Positions 1-8,250 are shown, numbered from the stretch's first letter. The stretch is DNA of 64,000 bases from an uncultured Eubacteriales bacterium (GCA_902765395.1 CACWZP010000006.1:62001-126000), one strand, 5' to 3'. Translations and numbers: made by a program. Notes: generated by a model not told the origin, from the sequence alone.

Positions 1-462
1 GTTGCCGCCAGTCAGCACCAGCGTGGCCTCCGGGTTGTCGCGCAGATACTTATCCGCGGTGTCCAGCCGGGAGATCAGGTCCGGCACGGGCTTGCCGTTT
101 TCCAGCGCCAGGCCCAGCACGATGGCGTGGGTCGCGGGCGCCTGGGTGTTCACGAAGCTGCCCGCCACGACCTTCCCGATCAGCACCAGGAACGCCAGTG
201 TAGCCAGGACCACCACCGCGCGCAGGCACCAGCCCACCGCCTTCAGCGCTGCGGGCTTCAGCTTCGTGAAGAAGCCGAAGCGCACGTCCAGCGCAAAGAC
301 GATGAAGAACGCGCACACGATCAGCTCATTTCGGAAGATCTGCACATAGGTGTCCTTCAGGACCACCGCGCTGATGCGCCGCAGCATGATGACGCTCAGG
401 TAAGCCGTAAAGGCCACCGCCAGAAAAACCAGGATATCGCCAATGATCCGCCTCGCCTGCAT
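1..462 (-). CDS. DUF218 (YdcF/SanA-like) membrane protein, 3' part cut off
   Basis: The reading frame starts at ATG 460-462 behind an AGGAGG site and stays open to the window edge, so only the first 154 residues are seen. Three hydrophobic segments lie at about residues 8-27, 44-62 and 77-100. They are followed by AIVLGLALENGKPVPDLISR and a stretch ending LVLTGGN, which fits the start of a DUF218 domain (ElyC/SanA/YdcF type, linked in other bacteria to envelope or vancomycin phenotypes). It lies 23 bp downstream of a STAS-kinase gene and probably ends that operon. The substrate is unknown, and the conserved C-terminal half cannot be checked here. Confidence 0.75.
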   Translation of the reverse strand, partial: MQARRIIGDILVFLAVAFTAYLSVIMLRRISAVVLKDTYVQIFRNELIVCAFFIVFALDVRFGFFTKLKPAALKAVGWCLRAVVVLATLAFLVLIGKVVAGSFVNTQAPATHAIVLGLALENGKPVPDLISRLDTADKYLRDNPEATLVLTGGN

Positions 463-485
463 AGCCTCGCCTCCTTCTGTGTTTC

Positions 486-1673
486 CTACATCATTTTAAA
501 CAGCGCGCGGACGGCCTGTTCGTTGGGAATGACCACGCCCCGCAGCAGCTTGTCCATCAGCATGGGGGCCATCCGGGTGGCCGTCTCCGAGCCCGAACCG
601 CAGATCATCACCACGTTGAAGGCGTAGAGCAGGCCGAGCTTGGCGAAATAGGCCTTCAGCGCCTCCGGCTCCCGGATGCCGGTATACTCCATGAAGAAGC
701 GGCTGCCCGCGTCCAGGATCATCTCCTTCGGCATGCCCACGCTCCTTTCGATGTGCTGGGCTTGGTTGCCGGCGGGCGCGGAGATCATGTCCCGATAGAT
801 GGACACCAGGTCGCACACCGGCGGCCCCGTGGTCACCTCCGGCATGTCGATCAGCACCAGTTCGCCGTCCTGGAGCATGATGTTGCCGGGGTGCAGGTCG
901 TTGTGGGTCAGCGTGTCCGCCTCCGGGATGTCGTCGATGATGCTGTTCAGCAGGTCGAGTTCCTCCCGGGAGCACCACGGCTCCAGTTTCTCCACCCGGC
1001 GCCGGAACACGTCCTGGATGCGGTCAAAGCTGCCCGCGGGCACGTGGGTGGTGTGCAGGGCCCTGGCCAGGGCCACGTACTTATCCACGTACTCGTCCAT
1101 CCGCTCGGGATGGTCCCGCATCGCGTGGCCCAGGGTGTCGGACTTGAGCATCTCGAACACCACGCCCAGGCAGTCCCCCACCCGCACCACGTCGTAGGCG
1201 ATCACCGAGGGCACGCCGTTGACGAAGGCCGTCCGGGCGAAGTCCCGCTCGCGCTGGATCTCCTCCATCTTCATCCAGGGCTTGTAGACCTTCACGATGG
1301 TGTCCTCGTCCAGCCGGTAGACCGAGCCGTTGCCGCCCTGGCCGATCAGCTCGCAGCCCTCCACGGACACCTGCCGCAGCCGCTTCTTCACGTCCAGAAG
1401 CTCGGTAAAGCCGGTCACCTCAAAGATGTCGTACACCTCCGCCGAGACGTTCTCCACCGGCAGCGCCTTCTTTGCCAGCTTCCGCAGCTTCATCAGCACC
1501 CGCAGGCCGGCGCTGGAGATGTACTCCAGGTTCCCGGCGTCGATGGCGATCGCCGCGCCGGGATGGGCGTTCACCGCCTCGAAGATCTCAGCCTCAACCG
1601 CCGAAGCATTGTTGGAGTCCACGCGGTCCTCGAGAAAGAGGGTCAGGGTGTTGTTCTCAAGCCGCGTCTTCAT
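486..1673 (-). CDS. STAS domain fused to APH/choline-kinase-like kinase (copy 2)
   Basis: This 395-residue protein has two parts. Residues 1-100 form a STAS (anti-sigma-factor-antagonist) domain with the motif YISSAGLRVLMKL, where the serine phosphorylated in SpoIIAA-like proteins would sit. Residues 105-390 form a small-molecule or protein kinase fold: Gly loop IGQGGNGSVYR, lysine strand TIVKVYKP, catalytic loop HNDLHPGN and metal-binding strand LVLIDMPE. The catalytic set looks intact. The substrate is unknown. The architecture resembles phosphotransferase families multiplied in some rumen bacteria. Its start overlaps the 3' end of the phosphatase gene by 17 bp, which suggests coupled translation. 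It is a paralogue of the gene at 2615-3802. Confidence 0.8.
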   Translation of the reverse strand: MKTRLENNTLTLFLEDRVDSNNASAVEAEIFEAVNAHPGAAIAIDAGNLEYISSAGLRVLMKLRKLAKKALPVENVSAEVYDIFEVTGFTELLDVKKRLRQVSVEGCELIGQGGNGSVYRLDEDTIVKVYKPWMKMEEIQRERDFARTAFVNGVPSVIAYDVVRVGDCLGVVFEMLKSDTLGHAMRDHPERMDEYVDKYVALARALHTTHVPAGSFDRIQDVFRRRVEKLEPWCSREELDLLNSIIDDIPEADTLTHNDLHPGNIMLQDGELVLIDMPEVTTGPPVCDLVSIYRDMISAPAGNQAQHIERSVGMPKEMILDAGSRFFMEYTGIREPEALKAYFAKLGLLYAFNVVMICGSGSETATRMAPMLMDKLLRGVVIPNEQAVRALFKMM

Positions 1674-2586
1674 ATGCGATTTCCCCCTCCAGATACTTGT
1701 CCCGCAGGCGTTCGATCTCCTCTTCGGTGACGCCCAGCTCCGACGTGATGTAGCCCAGCGCCGAGCCGTAGTTCTGCTTCAGCCAGTCCAGGCCGTTGAC
1801 CATGTACCGGGCGTTCACCGCGTCCATGGCCGTCATCAACGCGTCCAGCTTCTCGCCCTCGACGCCCGCGTCGATCAGCATCTGGCGCTCGCCCTCGATC
1901 AGCTCGGCGTTGAAGGTGTTGGTCAGCAGGTAGTCGGCCAGTATGGTCTCCTCGTCCACGCCCAGCGCGGTGAGGATCAGCATGGCCGCGCAGCCGGTGC
2001 GGTCCTTGCCCTGGGTGCAGTGGAACAGCATCGCCGCGCCCTCGGGCAGGTCGATCAGCTCCCGGAACATGCGCGCGTAGCCCGCCTTGCCCGCCCCGCC
2101 GGACAGGAAGCCGACGTACATATCCTCGCCGATGACGCCCATCTTCAGATACAGCTTCAGCCGGTCCACCGGGTTGTCCATGTCCAGACCTTCCATATCC
2201 TCCGGGGTGATGTTCGCCCGGGCCGCCGCCATGGCTTCCTCGTCGATGATGCCCAGGTGCAGGTTCTCCACACCCTCGATCTCCGGGTCCGGCGCGGCTT
2301 CGATCTCCCTGGTCATGCGAAGGTCGAGCACCAGGGCCAGGTGGTATTCGCCGGTGAGCTTCTGAATATCCGCCTCCGTCGCGCCGCCCAGCGCGGCGGT
2401 GCGCAAAAACGCGCCCCACTTCACCGTGCGGCCGTCCTCCGTGGGATAGCCGCCAAGCTCCCGGGCATTGCCCACGCCCTCCAGCCCCAGGCTCTGGGCC
2501 TGGGGGTCGATCGCCGCGCCCGCCTCCGCAAGGGCGGCGCCCGCCAGCAGCAGGGCCGCGATGAGCGCGCACAGGATACGCTTCAT
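1657..2586 (-). CDS. Secreted tyrosine-phosphatase-like protein
   Basis: This 309-residue protein begins with a signal peptide (MKRILCALIAALLLAGAALA) and continues as a dual-specificity/tyrosine phosphatase of the bacterial PtpB or Y_phosphatase3 type. The P-loop is HCTQGKDRTG, matching HCxxGxxRT with nucleophilic Cys and Arg. An RNARELGGY-like motif (NARELGGYPT) near the N-terminus is also typical of the family. The ATG at 2584-2586 is preferred because AAGGAGA lies 7 nt upstream; an ATG 6 nt earlier is too close to that site. It sits between two STAS-kinase genes. Export implies an extracellular or wall-side substrate, possibly a phosphoester or phosphoinositide rather than the neighbouring cytoplasmic kinases. 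Confidence 0.85.
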   Translation of the reverse strand: MKRILCALIAALLLAGAALAEAGAAIDPQAQSLGLEGVGNARELGGYPTEDGRTVKWGAFLRTAALGGATEADIQKLTGEYHLALVLDLRMTREIEAAPDPEIEGVENLHLGIIDEEAMAAARANITPEDMEGLDMDNPVDRLKLYLKMGVIGEDMYVGFLSGGAGKAGYARMFRELIDLPEGAAMLFHCTQGKDRTGCAAMLILTALGVDEETILADYLLTNTFNAELIEGERQMLIDAGVEGEKLDALMTAMDAVNARYMVNGLDWLKQNYGSALGYITSELGVTEEEIERLRDKYLEGEIAYEDAA

Positions 2587-2614
2587 TGCCATCTCTCCTT
2601 CAACGCTCGATGAT

Positions 2615-3802
2615 TCACCAGTCCAGCGGCTTCGCGCTGCGGATCAGGGGCAGCACCCGCTGGCGGATGCCGACGATCGACACCCGGTTCATGTACTCCA
2701 GGTCGTAGCCGCACCGCCGGGTGCCCTGATAGCTGGACATCAGCTGGGCAACGGGCATGGTCGCAGCGGTGATCCGCTCGATCTCGGCGGGGTCGTCGGT
2801 GCCGAAGTAAGCGCCGCACATCGCCTGCCACATCCTCGGCCCGTCCTCCAGCCTGAAGCCCAGCAGCCGCCGGCGCTCCTCCTCCGGCAGGGTGGACTTG
2901 GGTAGGTAGAGATAGGGCAGGATCAGCCCGGCCACGTCGAACACCGGATGCCCGATGGCAGCGTCGCCGATGTCGATCAGCACGAACTCGCCGTCCTGCT
3001 GCACCATGATGTTCTTGGAATTGAAGTCGCCGTGCAGGAAGGTGTTTCGGTCGGGGATCGACTGTATGAAGGCGCGGATCTCCTCCGCCTCGCCGGGCTC
3101 CATGATGCACTCCACGTGAGGCAGCCAGTTCAGCAGCTCTTCCTTTCGGTTCGGCAGCGCGCCGTTCGCCATCTCAATGGCGTGCAGCTCCCGGAGCAGG
3201 CGGGCGCTCTTTTCGCCCATCTCCTCCACGCAGCCGGGGTCGGCGTCCATGATCTGCGCCACGGTGCGGGCGTTCAGCAGCTCGAACACCACGCCGTAGC
3301 TGTCCCCGCTGCGCACCACGTCATAGGAGATCGCCGTGGGCACGCCCGCCAGGAAGGCCTTCTGGGCAGTGTCGCGCTCGTGCTGGACCATGTCCAGCGT
3401 GAGCCCGGGCGAATACACCTTCACGATGGTCTCCGGGTCGATGCGATAGACCCTGCCGAAGCCGCCGGAGCCGATCAGCTCGCAGCCCTCCACGGACACC
3501 TCCCGCAGCCGCTTCTTCACGTCCAGAAGCTCGGTAAAGCCGGTCACCTCGAAGATGTCGTACACTTCTGCCGAGACGTTCTCCACGGGAAACGCCTTCT
3601 TCGCCAGCTTCCGCAGCTTCATCAGCACCCGCAGGCCGGCGCTGGAGATATACTCCAGCTTCCCGGCGTCCAGCGCGATCTCCAGGCCCGGGTTGGCCGA
3701 GACCGCCGCCATGGCCGCCTTCTCGAATTCGGCGGCGTTGTTCGAGTCCACGCGCCCTGCCGGCGCCAGCAGGAGCCTTCCGCTTTCGACAGTGCTTTGC
3801 AT
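2615..3802 (-). CDS. STAS domain fused to APH/choline-kinase-like kinase (copy 1)
   Basis: First gene of the operon, 395 residues, same design as the copy at 486-1673. The N-terminal STAS domain (YISSAGLRVLMKL) is followed by a kinase with Gly loop IGSGGFGRVYR, lysine strand TIVKVYSP, catalytic loop HGDFNSKN and metal strand LIDIGDA. The catalytic loop differs from copy 2 (HGDFNSKN against HNDLHPGN), so the two kinases may not share a substrate. The STAS C-terminal half and linker are nearly identical between the copies while the kinase domains have diverged. GGGAGG lies 8 nt before the ATG. No promoter was assigned with confidence. Confidence 0.8.
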   Translation of the reverse strand: MQSTVESGRLLLAPAGRVDSNNAAEFEKAAMAAVSANPGLEIALDAGKLEYISSAGLRVLMKLRKLAKKAFPVENVSAEVYDIFEVTGFTELLDVKKRLREVSVEGCELIGSGGFGRVYRIDPETIVKVYSPGLTLDMVQHERDTAQKAFLAGVPTAISYDVVRSGDSYGVVFELLNARTVAQIMDADPGCVEEMGEKSARLLRELHAIEMANGALPNRKEELLNWLPHVECIMEPGEAEEIRAFIQSIPDRNTFLHGDFNSKNIMVQQDGEFVLIDIGDAAIGHPVFDVAGLILPYLYLPKSTLPEEERRRLLGFRLEDGPRMWQAMCGAYFGTDDPAEIERITAATMPVAQLMSSYQGTRRCGYDLEYMNRVSIVGIRQRVLPLIRSAKPLDW

Positions 3803-3913
3803 GCGCTCGCCCTCCCTGTTTCATATCTATATTATATGAATTATAACATCATCCCATCGAATTATCCATCCCTTTTCCAATATTTCAAGGGATTTTTCCG
3901 CTGTTTTCATGAC

Positions 3914-3940
3914 AAAGCCCGGGAGCCAGCCGGCTCCCGG
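3914..3940 (-). terminator. Intrinsic terminator downstream of tmk
   Basis: CCGGGAGCC (3919-3927) and GGCTCCCGG (3932-3940) form a perfect 9-bp stem with a 4-nt loop. On the minus strand it is followed by GCTTTGT, a weak U-tract. It lies between the dTMP kinase stop and the STAS-kinase start. Confidence 0.6.
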
Positions 3941-3972
3941 ACCTCTGTGGAAGGATTCGGGGATGCCTCTCG

Positions 3973-4650
3973 TCAGAGCAGGGGCAGAACGCTCTGCTCG
4001 ATCTCGGCCTGGATGTCGTCGATGGCGCGCATCCCATCGCCGTGGATGCACTCGACCGTCCGCCAGCCCAGCTTGCCGGCGCAGTAATCCGCCGCCTTGC
4101 GGCTGCGCTGCAGGTAGGCGAGGTTGCTCTCGTGGATGTCCTTCTTCCTTTCGTCGCCGTGATAGCGCTCGTCCATCAGCTTCTGGGATACCTCCGGCGC
4201 GACGCGCAGGTAGACCACCAAATCCGGCTCGGGGATGCCGAGGAGGGTGTATTCGTAGTGAAACAGCCAGGTCAGGAAGCCGTCCCACTCCGCCTCCGGC
4301 AGCTTCGAGCACTGGTGGACGGCGTTGGAGGTGGTATAGCGATCCGCGATAACGATGCCGCCCTCGTTGTAGAAGCGGCCCCACTTCTCCTTGTAGCTGG
4401 CGAAGCGATCCATCGCAAAAAAGCTGGAGGCCGCGTAGGCGTTCACATCCGAGGGATCCTTGCCAAACTCGCCCGCCAGATACATCTTCACCAGCGCGGA
4501 GGAGTCGGATTCGTAATCCGGGAAGGAAACCTGCAGGGGATTCTTCCCGCGCGCGGACAGCGCCTCCGCCAACCGCTTTGCCTGGGTGCCCTTGCCCGAG
4601 CCGTCCAGGCCCTCAATGACGATCAACCGGCCTTTTTTCTGCATTTCCAT
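3973..4650 (-). CDS. tmk: Thymidylate kinase family protein
   Basis: This 225-residue protein carries a P-loop (IEGLDGSGKGTQAKRL), an Asp-Arg motif in VIADRYTTSNAVHQ and a lid-like segment around DERYHGDERKKDIHE. These are the features of dTMP kinase, which phosphorylates dTMP to dTDP in the cytoplasm. The length is close to the usual 205-220 residues. The lid resembles eukaryote-like or divergent dTMP kinases, so a second tmk elsewhere in the genome is possible. The start is ambiguous between ATG 4650 and the ATG two codons later. It appears monocistronic, with a terminator directly downstream. Confidence 0.85.
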   Translation of the reverse strand: MEMQKKGRLIVIEGLDGSGKGTQAKRLAEALSARGKNPLQVSFPDYESDSSALVKMYLAGEFGKDPSDVNAYAASSFFAMDRFASYKEKWGRFYNEGGIVIADRYTTSNAVHQCSKLPEAEWDGFLTWLFHYEYTLLGIPEPDLVVYLRVAPEVSQKLMDERYHGDERKKDIHESNLAYLQRSRKAADYCAGKLGWRTVECIHGDGMRAIDDIQAEIEQSVLPLL

Positions 4651-4825
4651 CAGTCCTTACTTCTCTTTCCATACATACTGTCATGGTAATTCCGGCACTC
4701 GCCGGACGCGATGGGCTACCACCAGCCCGGGTTATCCTGCGGCGGCGGTTTGTCAAGGAGGCGCTTGATTCCTTTGCGCCTTCAACCGGCCCCTCGTCGT
4801 CCATCCAGGCGAGGCCGCGTCCCCG

Positions 4826-6316
4826 TCAATCCATCATGCGCTCGAAATGCTCGTCGCAGGCCTTCTCCAGGGCCTTGACGATGATCTTCAGCGTCCGGAT
4901 GCGGGCATACTTCTTGTCGTTGGATTCGATGATGTGCCAGGGGGCGTTCTTCGTGCTGGTCTTTGCAAGCATCTCGTCGATGGCCTCTTCATACTGGGGC
5001 CACTTCTCCCGGTTGCGCCAGTCCTCGTCGGTGATCTTCCACTGCTTCTCCGGGGTGTTCTGGCGGTCGGTGAAGCGGGCCAGCTGGGTATCCTGGTCGA
5101 TGTGAATCCAGAACTTCAGCACCACCGCGCCCCAGTCCGTCAGCGCACGCTCGAATTCGTTGATCTCGTTGTAGGCCCGTTTCCAGTCCCTTTCGGAACA
5201 GAAGCCCTCCAGGCGCTCCACCATCACCCGGCCGTACCAGGTGCGGTCGAAGATGCAGATGTGGCCGGTGCGGGGCAGGCGCGTCCAGAAGCGCCACAGG
5301 TACTGCCGGTTCAGCTCGTGGGGCAGCGGCGAGGCGATGGGATGCACATCGAAGCCCCGGGGATCCAGCGGATAGGCCACCCGGCGGATGTTGCCGCCCT
5401 TGCCGGCGGCGTCCCAGCCCTCGTAGCACAGGATCACGGGGATCTTTTTACGGTAGATCACGTTGTGCAGCGCGCTGAGCCTGTCCTGCAGCTTCTTCAG
5501 CTGGGCCTTGTACTCCTTGTCGTCGATGGTGGGCGACAGGTCCACGTCCGCCAGTCGGGGCATCTCGATCAGGGGGAACTCCTCCTCGAAAGGCTCGCCC
5601 ACATAGCGGCCGTCCCGAAGGCCCCGGTCGATGGTTTCCACCAGCAGCTTCATGGCGTCCCGCACGGCGCTCTTGCGCCGGGAGCCGTCCAGTACGTGCC
5701 AGGGGATCACGTCGTCGGTCCGGTCCATGAAGTCGTCGTAGGCCTCCAGGAAGCGCTTGTACTCCCGGTGCTGCCACAGGTCGTCGTTGTTCACGCGCCA
5801 CTCCGTGTCGTGGGACTCCGACAGCTTCCGAAGCCGCTCAAATTGCTCTTCCTTTTCAATGTGCACAAACAACTTCAGCACCAGGTAGCCCCCGTCCCGC
5901 AGCTGGCGCTCGAACTCGTTCACCTGGCGGATGCGGCGGCGGAACTCCTCCTTGGTGATCTCGTGGCGCAGGAACTTCTGGATCGCGCCCTCCATCCAGC
6001 CGGAATCCAGGAAGGTGATCTTGCCGTTCTGGGGGATCGCCTTCACATACTGGTACAGGAACGGATAGCGCTCCTGGGTCTCCGGCACGATGGTCGGGGA
6101 GACGACGCTGTAGAAGCGGGGGTCGATCTCGCTGATCAGCTCCTTGATCAGGCTGCCCTTCCCCGCCGCGGCCCAGCCCTCGATCAGCACGATCACCGGC
6201 AGCTTCGCGTCCCGAAGCTGTTGCTGCTGGCCCAGCAGCGTGTTCCTGAATTCCTTGATCTGCGCGCGGACGACGTCCTTGTCCTCCTTGCCCCTCCACT
6301 CATAGCCCTTCAGCAT
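4826..6316 (-). CDS. pap: Two-domain PPK2: polyphosphate:AMP phosphotransferase
   Basis: This 496-residue protein contains two PPK2 domains. The first (about 10-240) has Walker A EGWAAAGKGS and FLDSGWMEG; the second (about 260-490) has Walker A YEGWDAAGKGGN and FDRTWYGRVMVERLEG. Two-domain PPK2 proteins of this length are class II enzymes that phosphorylate AMP to ADP using polyphosphate. The C-terminal domain keeps the full catalytic set (Walker A Lys, DRTWYGR, lid arginines), while the N-terminal one is more diverged (SGWMEG for RTWYGR), as in known PAP enzymes. A good promoter lies upstream at 6372-6400 and GGAGG is 8 nt from the ATG. Confidence 0.9.
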   Translation of the reverse strand: MLKGYEWRGKEDKDVVRAQIKEFRNTLLGQQQQLRDAKLPVIVLIEGWAAAGKGSLIKELISEIDPRFYSVVSPTIVPETQERYPFLYQYVKAIPQNGKITFLDSGWMEGAIQKFLRHEITKEEFRRRIRQVNEFERQLRDGGYLVLKLFVHIEKEEQFERLRKLSESHDTEWRVNNDDLWQHREYKRFLEAYDDFMDRTDDVIPWHVLDGSRRKSAVRDAMKLLVETIDRGLRDGRYVGEPFEEEFPLIEMPRLADVDLSPTIDDKEYKAQLKKLQDRLSALHNVIYRKKIPVILCYEGWDAAGKGGNIRRVAYPLDPRGFDVHPIASPLPHELNRQYLWRFWTRLPRTGHICIFDRTWYGRVMVERLEGFCSERDWKRAYNEINEFERALTDWGAVVLKFWIHIDQDTQLARFTDRQNTPEKQWKITDEDWRNREKWPQYEEAIDEMLAKTSTKNAPWHIIESNDKKYARIRTLKIIVKALEKACDEHFERMMD

Positions 6317-6371
6317 GGTCCTCGCCTCCGTTGTATTTCTCCGCTGTGCGGTATATCCTCAGGCAATTATG

Positions 6372-6400
6372 ATTATACAGGAGATTTTACCGAAATGCAA
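6372..6400 (-). promoter_or_regulatory. Sigma-A-type promoter of the PPK2 gene
   Basis: On the minus strand TTGCAT (6395-6400) is separated by 17 bp from TATAAT (6372-6377). The start codon of the PPK2 gene lies about 55 bp downstream. Confidence 0.7.
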
Positions 6401-6494
6401 CACGGAATTCACCCGCGGGCAGGGGCCTTCGGGCATGGGAAACGCGGGCCCGCAACGGCTGACAGGCCCGCGTTCGTGCGAAACACCGGGAAAG

Positions 6495-6580
6495 TGGTGC
6501 GGTAGGCGGGACTTGAACCCGCACACCCAGGGGGTATCAGATTTTAAGTCTGAGGCGTCTGCCGATTCCGCCACTACCGC
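6495..6580 (-). tRNA. tRNA-Leu (anticodon UAA)
   Basis: The minus strand folds as a class II tRNA. The acceptor stem is GCGGTAG/CTACCGC, the anticodon stem-loop is CAGACT-TAA-AATCTG, the T-arm is GCGGGTTCAAGTCCCGC, and there is a long variable arm. Discriminator A and an encoded CCA follow (6495-6497). The anticodon UAA reads leucine UUA/UUG. Confidence 0.95.
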
Positions 6581-6591
6581 ACGCAGATAGT

Positions 6592-6620
6592 ATTATAACA
6601 TGAAAGCGTGCATTTCACAA
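6592..6620 (-). promoter_or_regulatory. Promoter of tRNA-Leu
   Basis: On the minus strand TTGTGA (6615-6620) precedes TATAAT (6592-6597) with a 17-bp spacer, just upstream of the tRNA 5' end. Confidence 0.65.
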
Positions 6621-6653
6621 GTGAAAAATGCCGCCAGGACAAAGCCGCGCAAG

Positions 6654-6675
6654 AATGCCCGCCGAAGCGGGCATT
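6654..6675 (-). terminator. UUCG-type hairpin after the histidine phosphatase gene
   Basis: AATGCCCGC (6654-6662) and GCGGGCATT (6667-6675) form a 9-bp stem whose loop reads TTCG on the minus strand, a very stable tetraloop. It lies just downstream of the stop of the gene at 6692-7426. The following T-tract (ATTCTT) is short. Confidence 0.6.
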
Positions 6676-6691
6676 TGGTTTTGAGGGATAG

Positions 6692-7426
6692 TCAGGGGTT
6701 CGCGTTCAGGCCGTCGTCCACGCCGTAGTGCTCGCGAAAGCAGCCGTGGTGGGAGATGGGCTCATTCGCGGCATAGAGATGGGACGTGTCGCCCAGGGCG
6801 GTGCAGCGGAACCAGACCTGTCCGGGGATGCGCTCCTCGGTGACGAGGGACGTGACGGACGAGGGCGGCATGATGAACCCGTGCAGCAGCAGGTAGGGCG
6901 GGATGCACAGCAGGTGGGACAGCATCACCATGGCAATGCCGAAGTGGCAGACGAGGCAGACGGTGCTGTCCGAGTTGTCGTCGGTCACATAGATGTCCCC
7001 CCGGCGGCTGTAGCCGTAGCGGGAGAGCAGCGCGTCCAGGCCCCGGGCGGTCTCGTCGTAGATTTCGGCGGCGTTGCCTGTGGCCACCAGGGCGTTGTCG
7101 CGCCAGTTTTCCCGGCTCCACAGCTCCGGGCAGCGGGTCCAGTACTGGGGCATGAAATCCCAGGCGATGGACTTTTTCCCGGTCTTGGGGTCGATCACCC
7201 GGCCGCGGAACTCCTCCAGCCAGGGCAGCATCTCGGCCTTCCGGCCCAGCAAGTCAAGGGTATACTCCGCCGTCTCGCGGGCGCGGCCCAGGGGCGAGAC
7301 ATAGAAGTCGTCGATGTGCAGCTTCTCAAGCCGCTTCGCCAGCGCCGCGGCCTCCCGCTTGCCCTTTTCGGTCAGGCAGTCGGCCTCGTAATTCGGCTCG
7401 CCGTGGCGCACGATGAGCAGCTTCAC
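6692..7426 (-). CDS. Histidine phosphatase (phosphoglycerate-mutase-like) family protein
   Basis: This 244-residue protein starts with VKLLIVRHGEPNYE, whose RHG supplies the phospho-accepting histidine at residue 8. A second catalytic His region is VCHFGIAMVM. The GTG at 7424-7426 overlaps the stop of the upstream kinase-like gene (GTGA, 4-bp overlap), so the pair is translationally coupled. The family includes phosphoglycerate mutases, cobalamin pathway phosphatases and broad phosphatases. Nothing in the sequence fixes the substrate. The partner gene suggests a nucleotide-linked role, which is inference only. Confidence 0.85.
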   Translation of the reverse strand: MKLLIVRHGEPNYEADCLTEKGKREAAALAKRLEKLHIDDFYVSPLGRARETAEYTLDLLGRKAEMLPWLEEFRGRVIDPKTGKKSIAWDFMPQYWTRCPELWSRENWRDNALVATGNAAEIYDETARGLDALLSRYGYSRRGDIYVTDDNSDSTVCLVCHFGIAMVMLSHLLCIPPYLLLHGFIMPPSSVTSLVTEERIPGQVWFRCTALGDTSHLYAANEPISHHGCFREHYGVDDGLNANP

Positions 7427-8025
7427 GCCTTCTCCTCCAGCCCGCGCACGGCCTCGCAGATCACCTTCGCGCTGACATCGTAGCCCAGCAGGCCGGTGTC
7501 GATCATCAGGTTGTAGTTGGCGCAGTCGCCCCACTTGCGGCCGGTGAACTGCTGGTAGTAGCTGCGGCGGGCGTGGTCGGTGCGCCGCATGGCCTTCTGG
7601 ATCGCGGTGGGGTCCTTGCTGTCGATGATCTCCCCCACACGGGCGGCGCGGTGCAGCTCGTCGCCGTAGAGGAACACCTTGAAGCAATCGATGCCGTGCT
7701 CCTCCAGGATGATGTCCGCGCAGCGGCCCAGCAGCACGCAGGCGCCCTTCCTCGCGAAGCCCAGGATCACCTCGCGCTCGATCTCGCGGATGGCCTCGCG
7801 GCGGTCGATATAGGCGGCGGGGGTAATCATGCGCAGGAAGGCGTCTCCCCGGGAGATCTCCTCCTCCTCGTGCTCGATGACCCCGGCGTCCAGGCCGGTC
7901 TTCAGCACGGTGTCGCGGATGATGTCGCGGTCGTAGATCTCAATGCCCAGTTCCCTGGCCACGCGGCGGCCGATGCTGGTGCCGCCCGCGCCGTACTCCC
8001 GGCTGATGGTGATGATGGTGTTCAT
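7423..8025 (-). CDS. Cytidylate-kinase-like protein (Cytidylate_kin2 type)
   Basis: This 200-residue protein begins with ITISREYGAGGTSIGRRVA, the glycine-rich nucleotide-binding start typical of the cytidylate kinase-like family (PF13189), followed by the usual YDRDII. A later segment ACVLLGRCADIILEE also matches the family. True CMP kinase (cmk) is a separate family member, and these paralogues are common and uncharacterised in Clostridia. It is the first gene of a two-gene unit with the histidine phosphatase. Confidence 0.8.
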   Translation of the reverse strand: MNTIITISREYGAGGTSIGRRVARELGIEIYDRDIIRDTVLKTGLDAGVIEHEEEEISRGDAFLRMITPAAYIDRREAIREIEREVILGFARKGACVLLGRCADIILEEHGIDCFKVFLYGDELHRAARVGEIIDSKDPTAIQKAMRRTDHARRSYYQQFTGRKWGDCANYNLMIDTGLLGYDVSAKVICEAVRGLEEKA

Positions 8026-8064
8026 GGGCTTCGCCTCCGTAGGTTGATGGGGTTATTATAACAC

Positions 8065-8090
8065 AAAGGGGCGGCGGTTGCCACCCCTTT
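8065..8090 (-). terminator. Hairpin between PHP operon end and cytidylate-kinase-like gene
   Basis: AAAGGGGCGGC and GCCACCCCTTT pair around a GGTT loop, with one internal C-A mismatch. On the minus strand TTTGTGTT follows. It could terminate transcription from the large mannoside operon. A TATAAT (8055-8060, minus) lies immediately downstream but lacks a good -35. Confidence 0.5.
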
Positions 8091-8158
8091 ATTGGAGTTT
8101 ATGCGTCTCTCAAATGAAAACAACACAGGCTGTGGAGGCAATGTCGTTCAAACAAGAA

Positions 8159-8250
8159 AGATTATTCGACTTCGGCTTCGCCTTCGCTCAGGATGACAGT
8201 CCTGTGATTCGTGTCATCCTGAGCGGAGCGTCAGCGCAGTCGAAGGATCT
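8159..8250. repeat. Intergenic palindromic element, copy 1
   Basis: AGATTATTCGACT at the left edge and AGTCGAAGGATCT at the right edge are imperfect inverted ends. Inside, GCTCAGGATGAC (8186-8197) and GTCATCCTGAGC (8213-8224) form a perfect 12-bp inverted repeat. A related element with the same ends lies at 38031-38124. It fills most of the 272-bp gap between genes and carries no credible gene. Confidence 0.75.

Noticed and set aside
7427-7687. N-terminal extension of the histidine phosphatase
   Set aside because: It reads out of frame through the upstream kinase-like gene. The GTG at 7426 gives the normal RHG position at residue 7-9.
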